Both the position numbers and the translations under genes were made by a program. The notes beneath the pieces were generated by a model. That model searched no databases. It worked only from the letters and a program-made list of their open reading frames with translations, and was not told the origin of the DNA. 64,000 bases of DNA from Raphanus sativus (Eukaryota; Streptophyta; Magnoliopsida; Brassicales; Brassicaceae), in the NCBI RefSeq assembly GCF_000801105.2, contig NC_079514.1, forward strand, positions 25,956,293 to 26,020,292, written 5' to 3'. Below, one piece after another: positions 55,261-64,000 of the stretch. Position 1 is the stretch's first letter; every line of letters starts with the position of its first letter.

Positions 55261-56633
55261 TGATATCTTGCATATTTACATGTTTTTAGCTTTCATATCT
55301 TATGCATTTTGATCATATAGCTTAGATTTTAGTGTCTTTAGGATCCATATTGCATTCATATGTCCCTATCAGGTGTTGGAGCATACTATGAGATGATGTG
55401 AAGTGTTTAAGAGCTCAAAGATCCAAAGGAGGTGAAGAATAAAGCTCAGCAAACCAAGTACTCTCTTAGACTCGACTAGACCGGAATGTCGAGACCGGAG
55501 TCACCATGCCGGGCGTGAAGAGACAGGACCGGATTGTGAGGACCGTGAAGTACACCCCGGGCGTGAAACCATGGACCAGGATGCAGGACCGGGATCACCA
55601 TGCCGGGCGTGAGGCAGCTTGGGTGAGAGAGTGGTCTAGGCTGGTTTTCTCAAACCGGTCTGGTTCGACCCAATTCGACCTTGGGTCATTTTTAAACACT
55701 ATTTTGAAGTTCTAATTAGCCTTATCCAAGGGGCACTCTAGTCTTTTATCCTATGTGTCTCTATTTACCCTAAACCTAAGTATAAATACTTGTAATCTCC
55801 ATTTTGGAGGGATTATCTTATTTTCTCTTAAGAATCACAAAACCTCTTTTGGGTGAAAGTTCTTCCCCTTTGTTCTTGTGTTCTTGAGTGTTTATAATTT
55901 CATTTCTTATTGATCTTTCTTAAACATGATTAAGCTTGGAAACCTCATGGGTTCAAGAGTAATCATGGTGATTAGTGAGTAGATCCACTTTTGGATTCAT
56001 GGGTTAGGGAGATCATGGGTGATTAGGCTTGATCTAAGGTGTTTAGGTATAGATCCTTCTTATTCCTTGCTAGTAGAGTGATTTTAATGCTTCTTTAGGG
56101 TTGGCCTCCTTAAAGTTGAGTTCTAGACATTTCCCACCCACAAGGTGTTCGATGAAATGTCTGAACCAACTCTCCTAAGCTTTTAACATACTCTACCAAA
56201 GAGATTTGTTGTTAAAGGTGTTAAGATGGCTATTAGGCTTATTGTTAATGATTGCTTCCTAAACATTCAACCTAAGAGATTAGATGCTTGAGTTTTGGAA
56301 GCAAATGAGCATTCGTCTAGAGATAGAGTTTGTTTAGTCTTGTGTCTAGGCCTAAGGTAGATAGATTGATTGAAATCTGGGACCTTAGTTTGAGTTTGAT
56401 CACCCAAAGTCATATTCCCTTATCCCCATGAGTCCTTTACTCTCATAATCTAAACAAAGTTTCTTGCTTTATTGCATTTTTATTCCTATTTTAGTATAAT
56501 CTCTCAGCTTATCTTGATAGCATTTAGCTTAAGCATGGTCTTGCATTCCTAGTGCTTCGCATTCTCTTAGAATTGGATTGACATCCTTTATACTTCAACA
56601 TTTGAATAGGATCTTAGCAAAATCCTGTAATCA
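55261..56633 (+). repeat. 5' LTR of K (1,373 bp)
   Basis: Starts TGATATCTTGCATATTTACA and ends AAATCCTGTAATCA. TATAAATA at 55,781-55,788 is a likely TATA element. A CCGG-rich patch (about 55,480-55,680) with repeated CCGGGCGTGA stands out from the AT-rich remainder. It carries a 14-bp duplication (ACCGGA..GAG at about 55,481-55,500) missing from the 3' LTR. Confidence 0.94.
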
Positions 56634-56636
56634 AAT

Positions 56637-56650
56637 TGGCGCCGTTGCCA
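56637..56650 (+). other. Primer binding site of K
   Basis: TGGCGCCGTTGCCA: thirteen bases match the tRNA-Asp type site of A, C and F before diverging. Confidence 0.75.
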
Positions 56651-56765
56651 ACTTCTAAGTTGATTGTGACATTGGGATTTAGTCATTTGCTTGAGACTAA
56701 ATCATTTTTATTTTCTATTGTGATATTGCTTCTTGCCTTCTTTCTTTCTTTGACTTTTCAGGTGT

Positions 56766-58245
56766 ATGAACTTGAGGAGCAGAGGTTCATCAAGCCTTGT
56801 TTCCATTGTTGAAGACATTTCTGCACTTGAGAGGGATATTGTGAGAAAGAGAAGGGAAGAAGAGCAACAGGCTCACATTCAGAGGTTGGGTTTTGATATG
56901 GAGAACCTGCCTCAAGATAGAGCTGCTGAAGATGGTCAAGGAGCTGCCAACCTTGGACCAAGACATCCACAGCGCCAAGCTAGAGCAATTGGTGCCCATG
57001 ATCAGCCTAACATCCATGGAAATAGGGCTGGCATTAGAGCACCAGCTGTGGAGAACAACAACTTTGAGATCAAGTCAAGCTTGATCAACATGATCCAAAG
57101 CAACAAGTACCATGGGCTTGCTTTGGAAGATCCTCTATATCACTTGGACAACTTTGATCGGTTGTGTGGCACCATCAAGATTAATGGTGTTTCTGAAGAT
57201 GCATTAAAGCTTAGGCTGTTTCCATTCTCTTTGGGAGATAAAGCTCACACATGGGAGAAGGGTCTCTCAAGAGATAGCATCCGGACATGGGATGAGTGCA
57301 AAGAAGCCTTCCTCACCAAGTTCTTCTCTAACTCAAGAACTGCAAAGCTTAGGAATGAGATTTCAGGATTTCAACAAAAGAATCTTGAAGGTTTTAGTGA
57401 AGCATGGGAACGATTCAACAGCTACATTGCTCAGTGTCCTCATCATGGTTTCAGCAAGGAGAGCTTGCTTAGCACTTTCTACAGGGGAGTTCTACCATCT
57501 TGCAGAAACAGGCTTGACACAGCTAGCAATGGTTTCTTCTTGGGCAGAACCGAGCAAGATGCAGAGGAACTGGTGGAGAACATTGCAAAGAGTGATTCAG
57601 TCTACAATGAGGAGAATGATAGAGCCAACAGAGGAGATGATCAGCAAACAAGGAAAGACATCAAGTCCTTGCAAGAAAAGTTAGACTTGGTTCTTTCAAA
57701 CCAAGCTAAGAAGGAGCAGGTTAGCTTTGTTGGTGATCCTAGTCAAGAGGTCCCTCCTAAGGTGAATGAGGTTGATGGTTTGGAAGGGCAAGAGGAGCTT
57801 TGATTCATCAACAACAATGGTACTTGGTACAAGAAGGAACCTAACTTTCAGTACAACAAATACCAGCCTAGGCAAAACACACCTCCTGGTTTTGGGAACA
57901 ACGGCAATCAGTCCACTCAAGCTCAAGGAAGCTCTTCTCAAGCTACAGCTCCTGACTCAAGTATGGAGTCAATGTTCAAGCAGATAATGGATGCTCAGTC
58001 TAGATTAGCAAAGGACATTGGCCATGAGTTCCAAACCGTGCACTCCAAGATTGATACTAGATATACCGAGCTGAACAACAAGTTCCTAGTACTTGACTCT
58101 CGCTTCAACGCTTTGGTGAGTCAGGTCGCCTCTATGCCATCATCTTCCAAGAGCCAATGGGATTACTACCAGGGAAACCAGATAAGAATCCCAAGGAGTC
58201 TTGCAATGTTGTCATCTCTACTACTTCTTCAAAGATTGAGCTGAG
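56766..58245 (+). pseudogene. gag: K gag
   Basis: Starts MNLRSRGSSSLVSIVEDIS after a 130-base leader; a helical basic-acidic N-terminus, then the gag domain NKYHGLALEDPLYHLDNFDRLC, DKAHTWEKGLSRDSIRTWDECKEAFLTKFF, FSEAWERFNSYIAQCPHHGF, LDTASNGFFLGRT. The frame meets TGA at 57,801-57,803 but continues open in the same frame (NNNGTWYKKEPNFQYNKYQP and a coiled-coil piece QIMDAQSRLAKDIGHEFQ) to 58,245. Near 58,160-58,200 the reading frame changes to the protease frame (LPGKPDKNPKES). One stop and one shift, so nearly intact; stop readthrough is conceivable but not supported. Confidence 0.87.
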
Positions 58246-59569
58246 TGATCATGAGAAAGAGGTGGATGAGATTGAAAGACTCTTGCATGGAACAGAGATT
58301 GTAGCAACAGCTGAAGCATATATGGTGGATAAGGCTATGGAAAGGGTTCAGGTACAAGCTGAAAGGAAAGTTGAAGCAATAAATATGCAGAGAGCTGAGA
58401 CTAGGGCTGAGAAACAAGTTGAGAAGAGAGCTGACCACAAGCTAAAAGCGGCCAAGCTAGAAGAAGCTCCTAAGGTTGAGCCACCACCATATGAGGTCCC
58501 ACTCCCATTTCCACAAAGGGTCCTCACCAAAGCTCAGAAGAAGGTTATCTCTAAGTTCAGGAAGGACCTAAGTGATGTTGGCGTCAAGCTTCCAGAGATC
58601 TCGGGTATGCGTGAGGCTCATGTCCAAATGCTGCTCATCCAGGACATTCTCACTCACAAAGAAGAAGTAGCAGAGCTCCTGAACATCTCAACACTGCTGC
58701 TTGACCCACCAGTCCCTCCAAAGTCTCTTCCTAAGCTTGGACACCAAGGGATGTTCACTTTACCTTGCTCCCTTGGTCAGCTCACTCTTAAAGATGCTCT
58801 TGTTGATTCTGGTGCTATTGTGAATGTAATCTCAATGGAGATGGTGAAGAGTATAGGGATTGAGAGTATGGAACCAGACAAGTCTTCACTACAGTTTGGG
58901 GATTCCTCTTCTACAACCCCACTTGGTATCATTAAAGACTTCCCTTTGAAGATTGGAGCATGCACCATTCCCATTGACCTCACTATCCTTAACATGGCGA
59001 CTGGGAAGAGAGTTCCTTTGGTCTTGGGCACACCTTTCCTCACAACAGTTGGAGCTTGCATTGACTTTCCTAACAAGAAGGTCACTCTTATGAATGTGAA
59101 CAAAAATGTCTCCTACCCATTACAACCTCCATTGGATGCTGGCTATTGTGGGACAATCACTTTTGGCCAAGAAGCTGATAAGAAGCCCCAAGATGAAGTT
59201 GTTGTTTGTGAGACAAAAGGTCTCAATGGAGAGACTTTTAAAGAGTTGTGTGTTGAGCACTTGGAAAGTGCTAAAAAGGAGGGGATGAGTGGAACCTCAA
59301 AGGCCACTCATGGCAAGAAGAATTTGCTGCAAGAAACTCATCCTCCATCTCTTGATATGATCTCACACACTCTCACTCTCCATCCAATGAAGCTCAAGGA
59401 TGGTGTCATTGAGTACAAGCTCATGTGTAAGGGCAAGTCAAGGCCATTCTCAAGTGCAAGAGCCATCATCAACCCTCAGCTCCAAGATGATCCACTCAAG
59501 CTTCAAGAACTCCTCTCTCAGGTCCTCACCATCACTCTTGAAGGTGGGAAGGACCCTCCCTCTCACTAG
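58157..59569 (+). CDS. K protease-containing frame
   Basis: A 470-codon open frame starting at LPGKPDKNPKE, a sequence found at the gag-pol border of J. An Ala/Glu/Lys-rich helical stretch (RVQVQAERKVEAINMQRAETRAEKQVEKRADHK) is followed by PFPQRVLTKAQKKVISKF, the helix before protease in this lineage, and the retropepsin domain: LKDALVDSGAIVNVISMEMVKSIG (DSG active site), VPLVLGTPFLTTVGACIDF. The rest (to KDPPSH) is unlike reverse transcriptase. The real start is probably by fusion to gag, since the methionine at 58,157 lies before the frame change. By family it would cut Gag; polymerase must come from another element. Confidence 0.82.
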   Translation: MGLLPGKPDKNPKESCNVVISTTSSKIELSDHEKEVDEIERLLHGTEIVATAEAYMVDKAMERVQVQAERKVEAINMQRAETRAEKQVEKRADHKLKAAKLEEAPKVEPPPYEVPLPFPQRVLTKAQKKVISKFRKDLSDVGVKLPEISGMREAHVQMLLIQDILTHKEEVAELLNISTLLLDPPVPPKSLPKLGHQGMFTLPCSLGQLTLKDALVDSGAIVNVISMEMVKSIGIESMEPDKSSLQFGDSSSTTPLGIIKDFPLKIGACTIPIDLTILNMATGKRVPLVLGTPFLTTVGACIDFPNKKVTLMNVNKNVSYPLQPPLDAGYCGTITFGQEADKKPQDEVVVCETKGLNGETFKELCVEHLESAKKEGMSGTSKATHGKKNLLQETHPPSLDMISHTLTLHPMKLKDGVIEYKLMCKGKSRPFSSARAIINPQLQDDPLKLQELLSQVLTITLEGGKDPPSH

Positions 59570-61266
59570 CCATAAGAAGGAAAGTCAAGCTAGAGACTTC
59601 AAACAAGCTCACTTGGGAGGAAGTCCCATGACTATCCATGTACATATGTCTTTTGGATTTTCATTTCAAAGACCCATGGAAGAAGGAGGGCGACCAGACT
59701 CAACTCTGAGGCATCAGCCTCTTCTCACGCTCCATAGAGGTACTCCACCACCTTCCATTGTATATACCATTTCATATTGCATTTAGATTTTCCCTTAGTC
59801 ATCTCTCTCCACTTTTCACACAAGAGACTGTGTGAATTAAGTGTGGGGGAGGTGCAAGTTGCTGATGTTCTTGTGTTTTCTTGTCATTTAGCATGCATTG
59901 TATATAGTTATTGCATAGAAAACCCATAAAATTTTGAAATTTTTTGAAAACACACAAAAAGAAGCATTTAGTTGCCTCATTGGCATTTTAGGATTGAGTC
60001 TAGAAGCATTCATATAGGTTGCATTCATACATAAGGGGATGATTTTACCTTGTAAAGATGCTCATGCTAAGTTCTCATTTTGGCAACCTTTGTAATCATG
60101 ACAACTAGATTGAGCATTCTCTTGATAGCTTGTAGACTTTGTGCCTTGAATGTCTCTTGCTTATGGTCCTTTGTGTGCTGAGTCATGGCTTATACACACT
60201 TGAATTGTCTTATCCTTCTTGTCCAATCTTTTTGACAATTTCAAGTGGCACTTCACACCCTGAACCCAAAGCTTTCTTTCAAGCCTTCATTGTTTGTTGA
60301 GTGAGGTCTTTTTGGAAAGCTTTGCATGTGCATAATGTTGAGAGTATCGGGGTCGACAATGCTTAGTCTCCATTCTAGCTAGATTAGACACATCTTTGTC
60401 TAGCACTTAGGATTGGGTGGTGAGTGTTGTTGACTTTATCTTTGGGAGTATGGTTTGGTTAAGAAAGAGAAGATTAAACTTTTAGAACTCTAAGAGTGAT
60501 TATCTTGTCTCAAGGGATTATAATTTGTGATCCTTAGCTCAAAGCATTAATGACTTGGCCCCCAAATAAAAAAATAAAAAAAAATAAAAAATGTGAAAAA
60601 GGGGGCTAGCAAAGTTTAGAAAGAGCTAAGTTGAATCTAAAAGTGTAAATAAAAAAAATCCCTTGATTGACTCCATAAAAGAAAAGAGTTCTATTTAAAG
60701 AAGTGTTTGGAGTTCTTTGGGATATCTTGGTGAGTGATGAGAGTTGGGTTTTGGCATTTGAATTTGAAGTTTGAACTTGTATATGTATGGGGAAGGGTAG
60801 AACAATGGAGATTGAGCATTGTATGCATGAGTTGATCCCTTTCTTAGATATATTATGTGCATTACCAAAGCTACTTTGTTTTGAGAGTAAACAACCTTCA
60901 AAGATTGTTTTGAACTTCTTATTTCATCATTGAACAAAAACATTTCCTTTCCAAACCAAATGACTTGGACCTTTTGACCATTTGCAAGATTTTCTATTGA
61001 GTTTTCTTAATGATTGTTAGAGAGTTGTTGGATTTGGGTTTGTGGAATCATAATGATGAGTGTAGAGATCAAAAGAGTTGAATAGGCCTAGAGAAGTTAG
61101 AGAAGAATGGAAGTTTTGCTCTAGCTAGTTGTTATGATTATGCAAGGTTGTTAGGATGAGAGCTAAGAAGAGCATCTTTTGGTTATGAAATCCCTGTTTT
61201 CAAACCTCTCCTCCTTGGTTCTTGAAAATTTACTTGAGGACAAGTAAAGGACTAGTGTGTGGGAGT
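59570..61266 (+). other. K 3' non-coding region with two polypurine-like tracts
   Basis: No coding signal over 1.7 kb. A first purine tract AAGTGTGGGGGAGG at 59,839-59,852, a run of A-rich sequence at about 60,565-60,600, then TTGAGGACAAGTAAAGGACT and the tract TAGTGTGTGGGAG (61,253-61,265) touching the 3' LTR. Same two-tract layout as B and B'. Confidence 0.75.
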
Positions 61267-62624
61267 TGATATCTTGCATATTTACATGTTTTTAGCTTTC
61301 ATATCTTATGCATTTTGATCATATAGCTTAGATTTTAGTGTCTTTAGGATCCATATTGCATTCATATGTCCCTATCAGGTGTTGGAGCATACTATGAGAT
61401 GATGTGAAGTGTTTAAGAGCTCAAAGATCCAAAGGAGGTGAAGAATGAAGCTCAGAGAACCAAGTACTCTCTTAGACTCCACTAGACCGGAGTCACCATG
61501 CCGGGCGTGAAGAGACAGGACCGGATTGTGAGGACCGTGAAGTACACCCCGGGCGTGAAGCCATGGACCGGGATGCAGGACCGGGATCACCATGCCGGGC
61601 GTGAGGCAGCTTGGGTGAGAGAGTGGTCTAGGCTGGTTTTCTCAAACCGGTCCGGTTCGACCCAATTCTACCTTGGGTCATTTTAAACACTATTTTGAAG
61701 TTCTAATTAGCCTTATCCAAGGGGCACTCTAGTCTTTTATCCTATGTGTCTCTCTTTACCCTAAACCTAAGTATAAATACTTGTAATCTCCATTTTGGAG
61801 GGATTATCTTATTTTCTCTTAAGAATCACAAAACCTCTTTTGGGTGAAAGTTCTTCCCCTTTGTTCTTGTGTTCTTGAGTGTTTATAATTTCATTTCTTA
61901 TTGATCTTTCTTAAACATGATTAAGCTTGGAAACCTCATGGGTTCAAGAGTAATCATGGTGATTAATGAGTAGATCCACTTTTGGATTCATGGGTTAGGG
62001 AGATCATGGGTGATTAGGCTTGATCTAAGGTGTTTAGGTATAAATCCTTCTTATTCCTTGCTAGTAGAGTGATTTTAATGCTTCTTTAGGGTTGGCCTCC
62101 TTAAAGTTGAGTTCTAGACATTTCCCACCCACAAGGTGTTCGATGAAATGTCTGAACCAACTCTCCTAAGCTTTTAACATACTCTACCAAAGAGATTTGT
62201 TGTTAAAGGTGTTAAGATGGCTATTAGGCTTATTGTTAATGATTTCTTCCTAAACATTCAACCTAAGAGATTAGATGCTTGAGTTTTGGAAGCAAATGAG
62301 CATTCGTCTAGAGATAGAGTTTGTTTAGTCTTGTGTCTAGGCCTAAGGTAGATAGATTGATTGAAATCTGGCACCTTAGTTTGAGTTTGATCACCCAAAG
62401 TCATATTCCCTTATCCCCATGAGTCCTTTACTCTCATAATCTAAAGAAAGTTTCTTGATTTATTGCATTTTTATTCCTATTTTAGTATAATCTCTCATCT
62501 CATCTTGATAGCATTTAGCTTAAGCATGGTCTTGCATTCCTAGTGCTTCGCATTCTCTTAGAATTGGATTGACATCCTTTATACTTCAACATTTGAATAG
62601 GATCTTAGCAAAATCCTGTTATCA
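61267..62624 (+). repeat. 3' LTR of K (1,358 bp)
   Basis: Starts TGATATCTTGCATATTTACA and ends AAATCCTGTTATCA. Differs from the 5' LTR by few substitutions, one 14-bp duplication and one T. TATAAATA at about 61,772. Confidence 0.94.
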
Positions 62625-64000
62625 ACAAGAAAGGGGTTGATAATAGAGTAGCAGATCATCTCTCCAGGATGAAAGTGTCAGATGAGACAGTTCTTGATGA
62701 GGAACAACCGATGGAGTACGTCAATGCGATTGGTCTGCGCAACATGGAACAGTCGTCACCTGTCATCAAGGACTGTTCCCGCGTAGAAGGAGCATTCGTT
62801 GCAGTGATCCAGAAGGAGTACCCGAACCTTCCATGGTTTGCTGAGATTGCCAACTTCTTGGCAGCTGAGAAAGAGCCTTTGAGGTTCACTGGGAATGAGA
62901 AGAGGAAATTTCTAAGGGAAGCAAGGCACTACTTCTGGGATGAGCCGTATCTATATCGGCAAGGCAAAGATGGGATCTTCAAGAGGTGTGTTCCAGAGGC
63001 TGATATTCCAGGGATCCTTCACCACTGCCACGGTTCCTCTTATGCTGGTCACTTTGCCACCTTCAAGACAGTTTCCAAGATCCTCCAAGCCGGTTTCTGG
63101 TGGCCCACTATGTTCAGAGATGCTCACGCTTTCATATCACGATGCAATTCATGCCAAAGGATGGGGAGTATAAGCAAGAGAAACGAGATGCCTCAGAACT
63201 ACATCTTGGAAGTTGAAGTGTTCGATTGCTGGGGGATCGATTTCATGGGACCCTTCCCAGTTTCTCACAAGAACGAGTACATCCTAGTTGATGTGGACTA
63301 TGTCTCCAAGTGGGTAGAAGCGATTGCTAGTCCAACCAATGATGCGCGAGTTGTAACCAAGATGTTCACCTCCATCATCTTCCCAAGATTTGGAGTGCCT
63401 AGAGTGGTTATCAGCGATGGTGGAACTCACTTTATCAACAAGTTGTTCTAAGGATTACTGAGCAAGAATGGTGTGAAACACAAGGTTGCAACCGCCTATC
63501 ATCCCCAAACAAGTGGTCAAGTGGAAGTTTCCAACAGAGAGATCAAGAGCATCCTGCAGAAGACTGTCAACACCACCCGCAAGGACTGGTCCCTTAAGCT
63601 TGACGATGCTCTTTGGGCGTACAGAACAGCCTACGAGACGCCTTTAGGGACCACTCCCTATCATCTGGTCTATGGCAAGGCGTGCCACCTACCTGTTGAG
63701 CTAGAGTACAAGGCGGCTTGGGCTGTCAAACTACTCAACTTCGACATCAAACCCGCCAAGGAGAGGCGAACCATTCAGATCCACGAGTTGGAGGAGATCA
63801 GGCATCTGGCCTATGAGAGCTCTAAGATCTACAAGGAAAATACCAAGGCGTTCCATGACAAACGGATCATCAGCAGAATCTTTGCTCCGAACGATCAGGT
63901 CTTACTCTTCAATTCACGGGTTAAGTTGTTCCTTGGAAAGCTTAAGTCCAGATGGTCTGAACCTTTCACCATCAAGGAGGTTCGCCCCTATGGAGCTGTT
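62625..64000 (+). pseudogene. pol: Element J pol continuation: RNase H tether and integrase, runs off the window
   Basis: Resumes after the K target duplication with [14 protein letters not shown], then integrase: the HHCC zinc site ([29 protein letters not shown]), DDE core with [24 protein letters not shown] and [16 protein letters not shown], and the C-terminal part [62 protein letters not shown] at 63,449-63,451 interrupts the core just after the second D; the frame continues open after it. The last codon in the window is inside the C-terminal domain (VRPYGAV). Confidence 0.92.

Larger units (their letters stand above)
55261..62624 (+). mobile_element. Element K: complete non-autonomous gag-protease retrotransposon (7,364 bp)
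   Basis: LTRs 55,261-56,633 and 61,267-62,624, target duplication ACAAG, primer site, gag, protease, then 1.7 kb without coding sequence. No reverse transcriptase, RNase H or integrase. It inserted into J between RDK and KGVDN of pol. It shares the tRNA-Asp type primer start and the TTGAGGACAAG.AAAGGA sequence before the polypurine tract with B/B', but its LTR and gag differ. Its LTRs are nearly identical, so it moved recently. Confidence 0.92.

Noticed and set aside
58229..58530. Minus-strand frames across K protease
   Set aside because: Shadows of the real plus-strand frame.

Overview
The window looks like pericentromeric or otherwise repeat-dense DNA from a flowering plant, probably Brassicaceae. 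That guess rests on the retrotransposon lineages (Athila/Tat-type Ty3 elements, a CRM-like chromovirus, plant hAT and Helitron-like pieces) and is inference. I see no host gene, tRNA or rRNA in the 64 kb. Nearly every coding stretch belongs to a Ty3/gypsy element or a non-autonomous relative, and almost all are broken by stops, frameshifts or insertions.

Positions 1-35,399 are one nest of elements inserted into each other. From outside in: G (plus; only its integrase tail from 35,400 is visible), F (minus; 5' LTR 34,625-35,399), C (minus, Athila-like; 5' LTR 33,121-34,449), D (minus, Tat-like; 5' LTR 31,221-31,660), B (plus; 3' LTR 28,566-29,944). B is interrupted by A (minus, Athila-like; 5' LTR 5,219-6,540) and by B' (plus, 8,885-24,461, TSD ATCAC). 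B' is interrupted by E (non-coding LARD-like, 10,887-16,219). A 532-bp hAT-type MITE sits in C. The left halves of A, B, C, D, F and G lie outside the window.

B and B' are two copies of one family. They carry gag and protease but no reverse transcriptase, RNase H or integrase. In place of pol there is a long reading frame with Ser-Ile-Asp tracts (from a dispersed TCGATCGA palindrome), a repeated YRD..GYAR..DG module and predicted coiled coil. A and C share LTR ends, PBS and the palindrome with B, so an A-type element is a plausible autonomous partner. B' also contains a 100-N assembly gap (18,309-18,408) flanked by the same ~625 bp on both sides, i.e. two overlapping contig ends left unmerged.

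35,400-41,251 holds the integrase tail of G, its 3' non-coding region with a 37-bp tandem repeat, and about 4 kb of AT-rich DNA with Helitron-like ends. 41,252-51,360 is the 3' part of a minus-strand Tat element (I). Its 3' LTR is split from its polypurine tract by a complete CRM-like chromovirus H (41,696-48,725, TSD AGTTT), and it carries an intron-containing antisense gene (49,279-51,192, two in-frame stops). 51,361-64,000 is an Athila-like gag-pol element J (plus), cut inside the RNase H region by complete non-autonomous gag-protease element K (55,261-62,624, TSD ACAAG). J integrase runs off the right edge.
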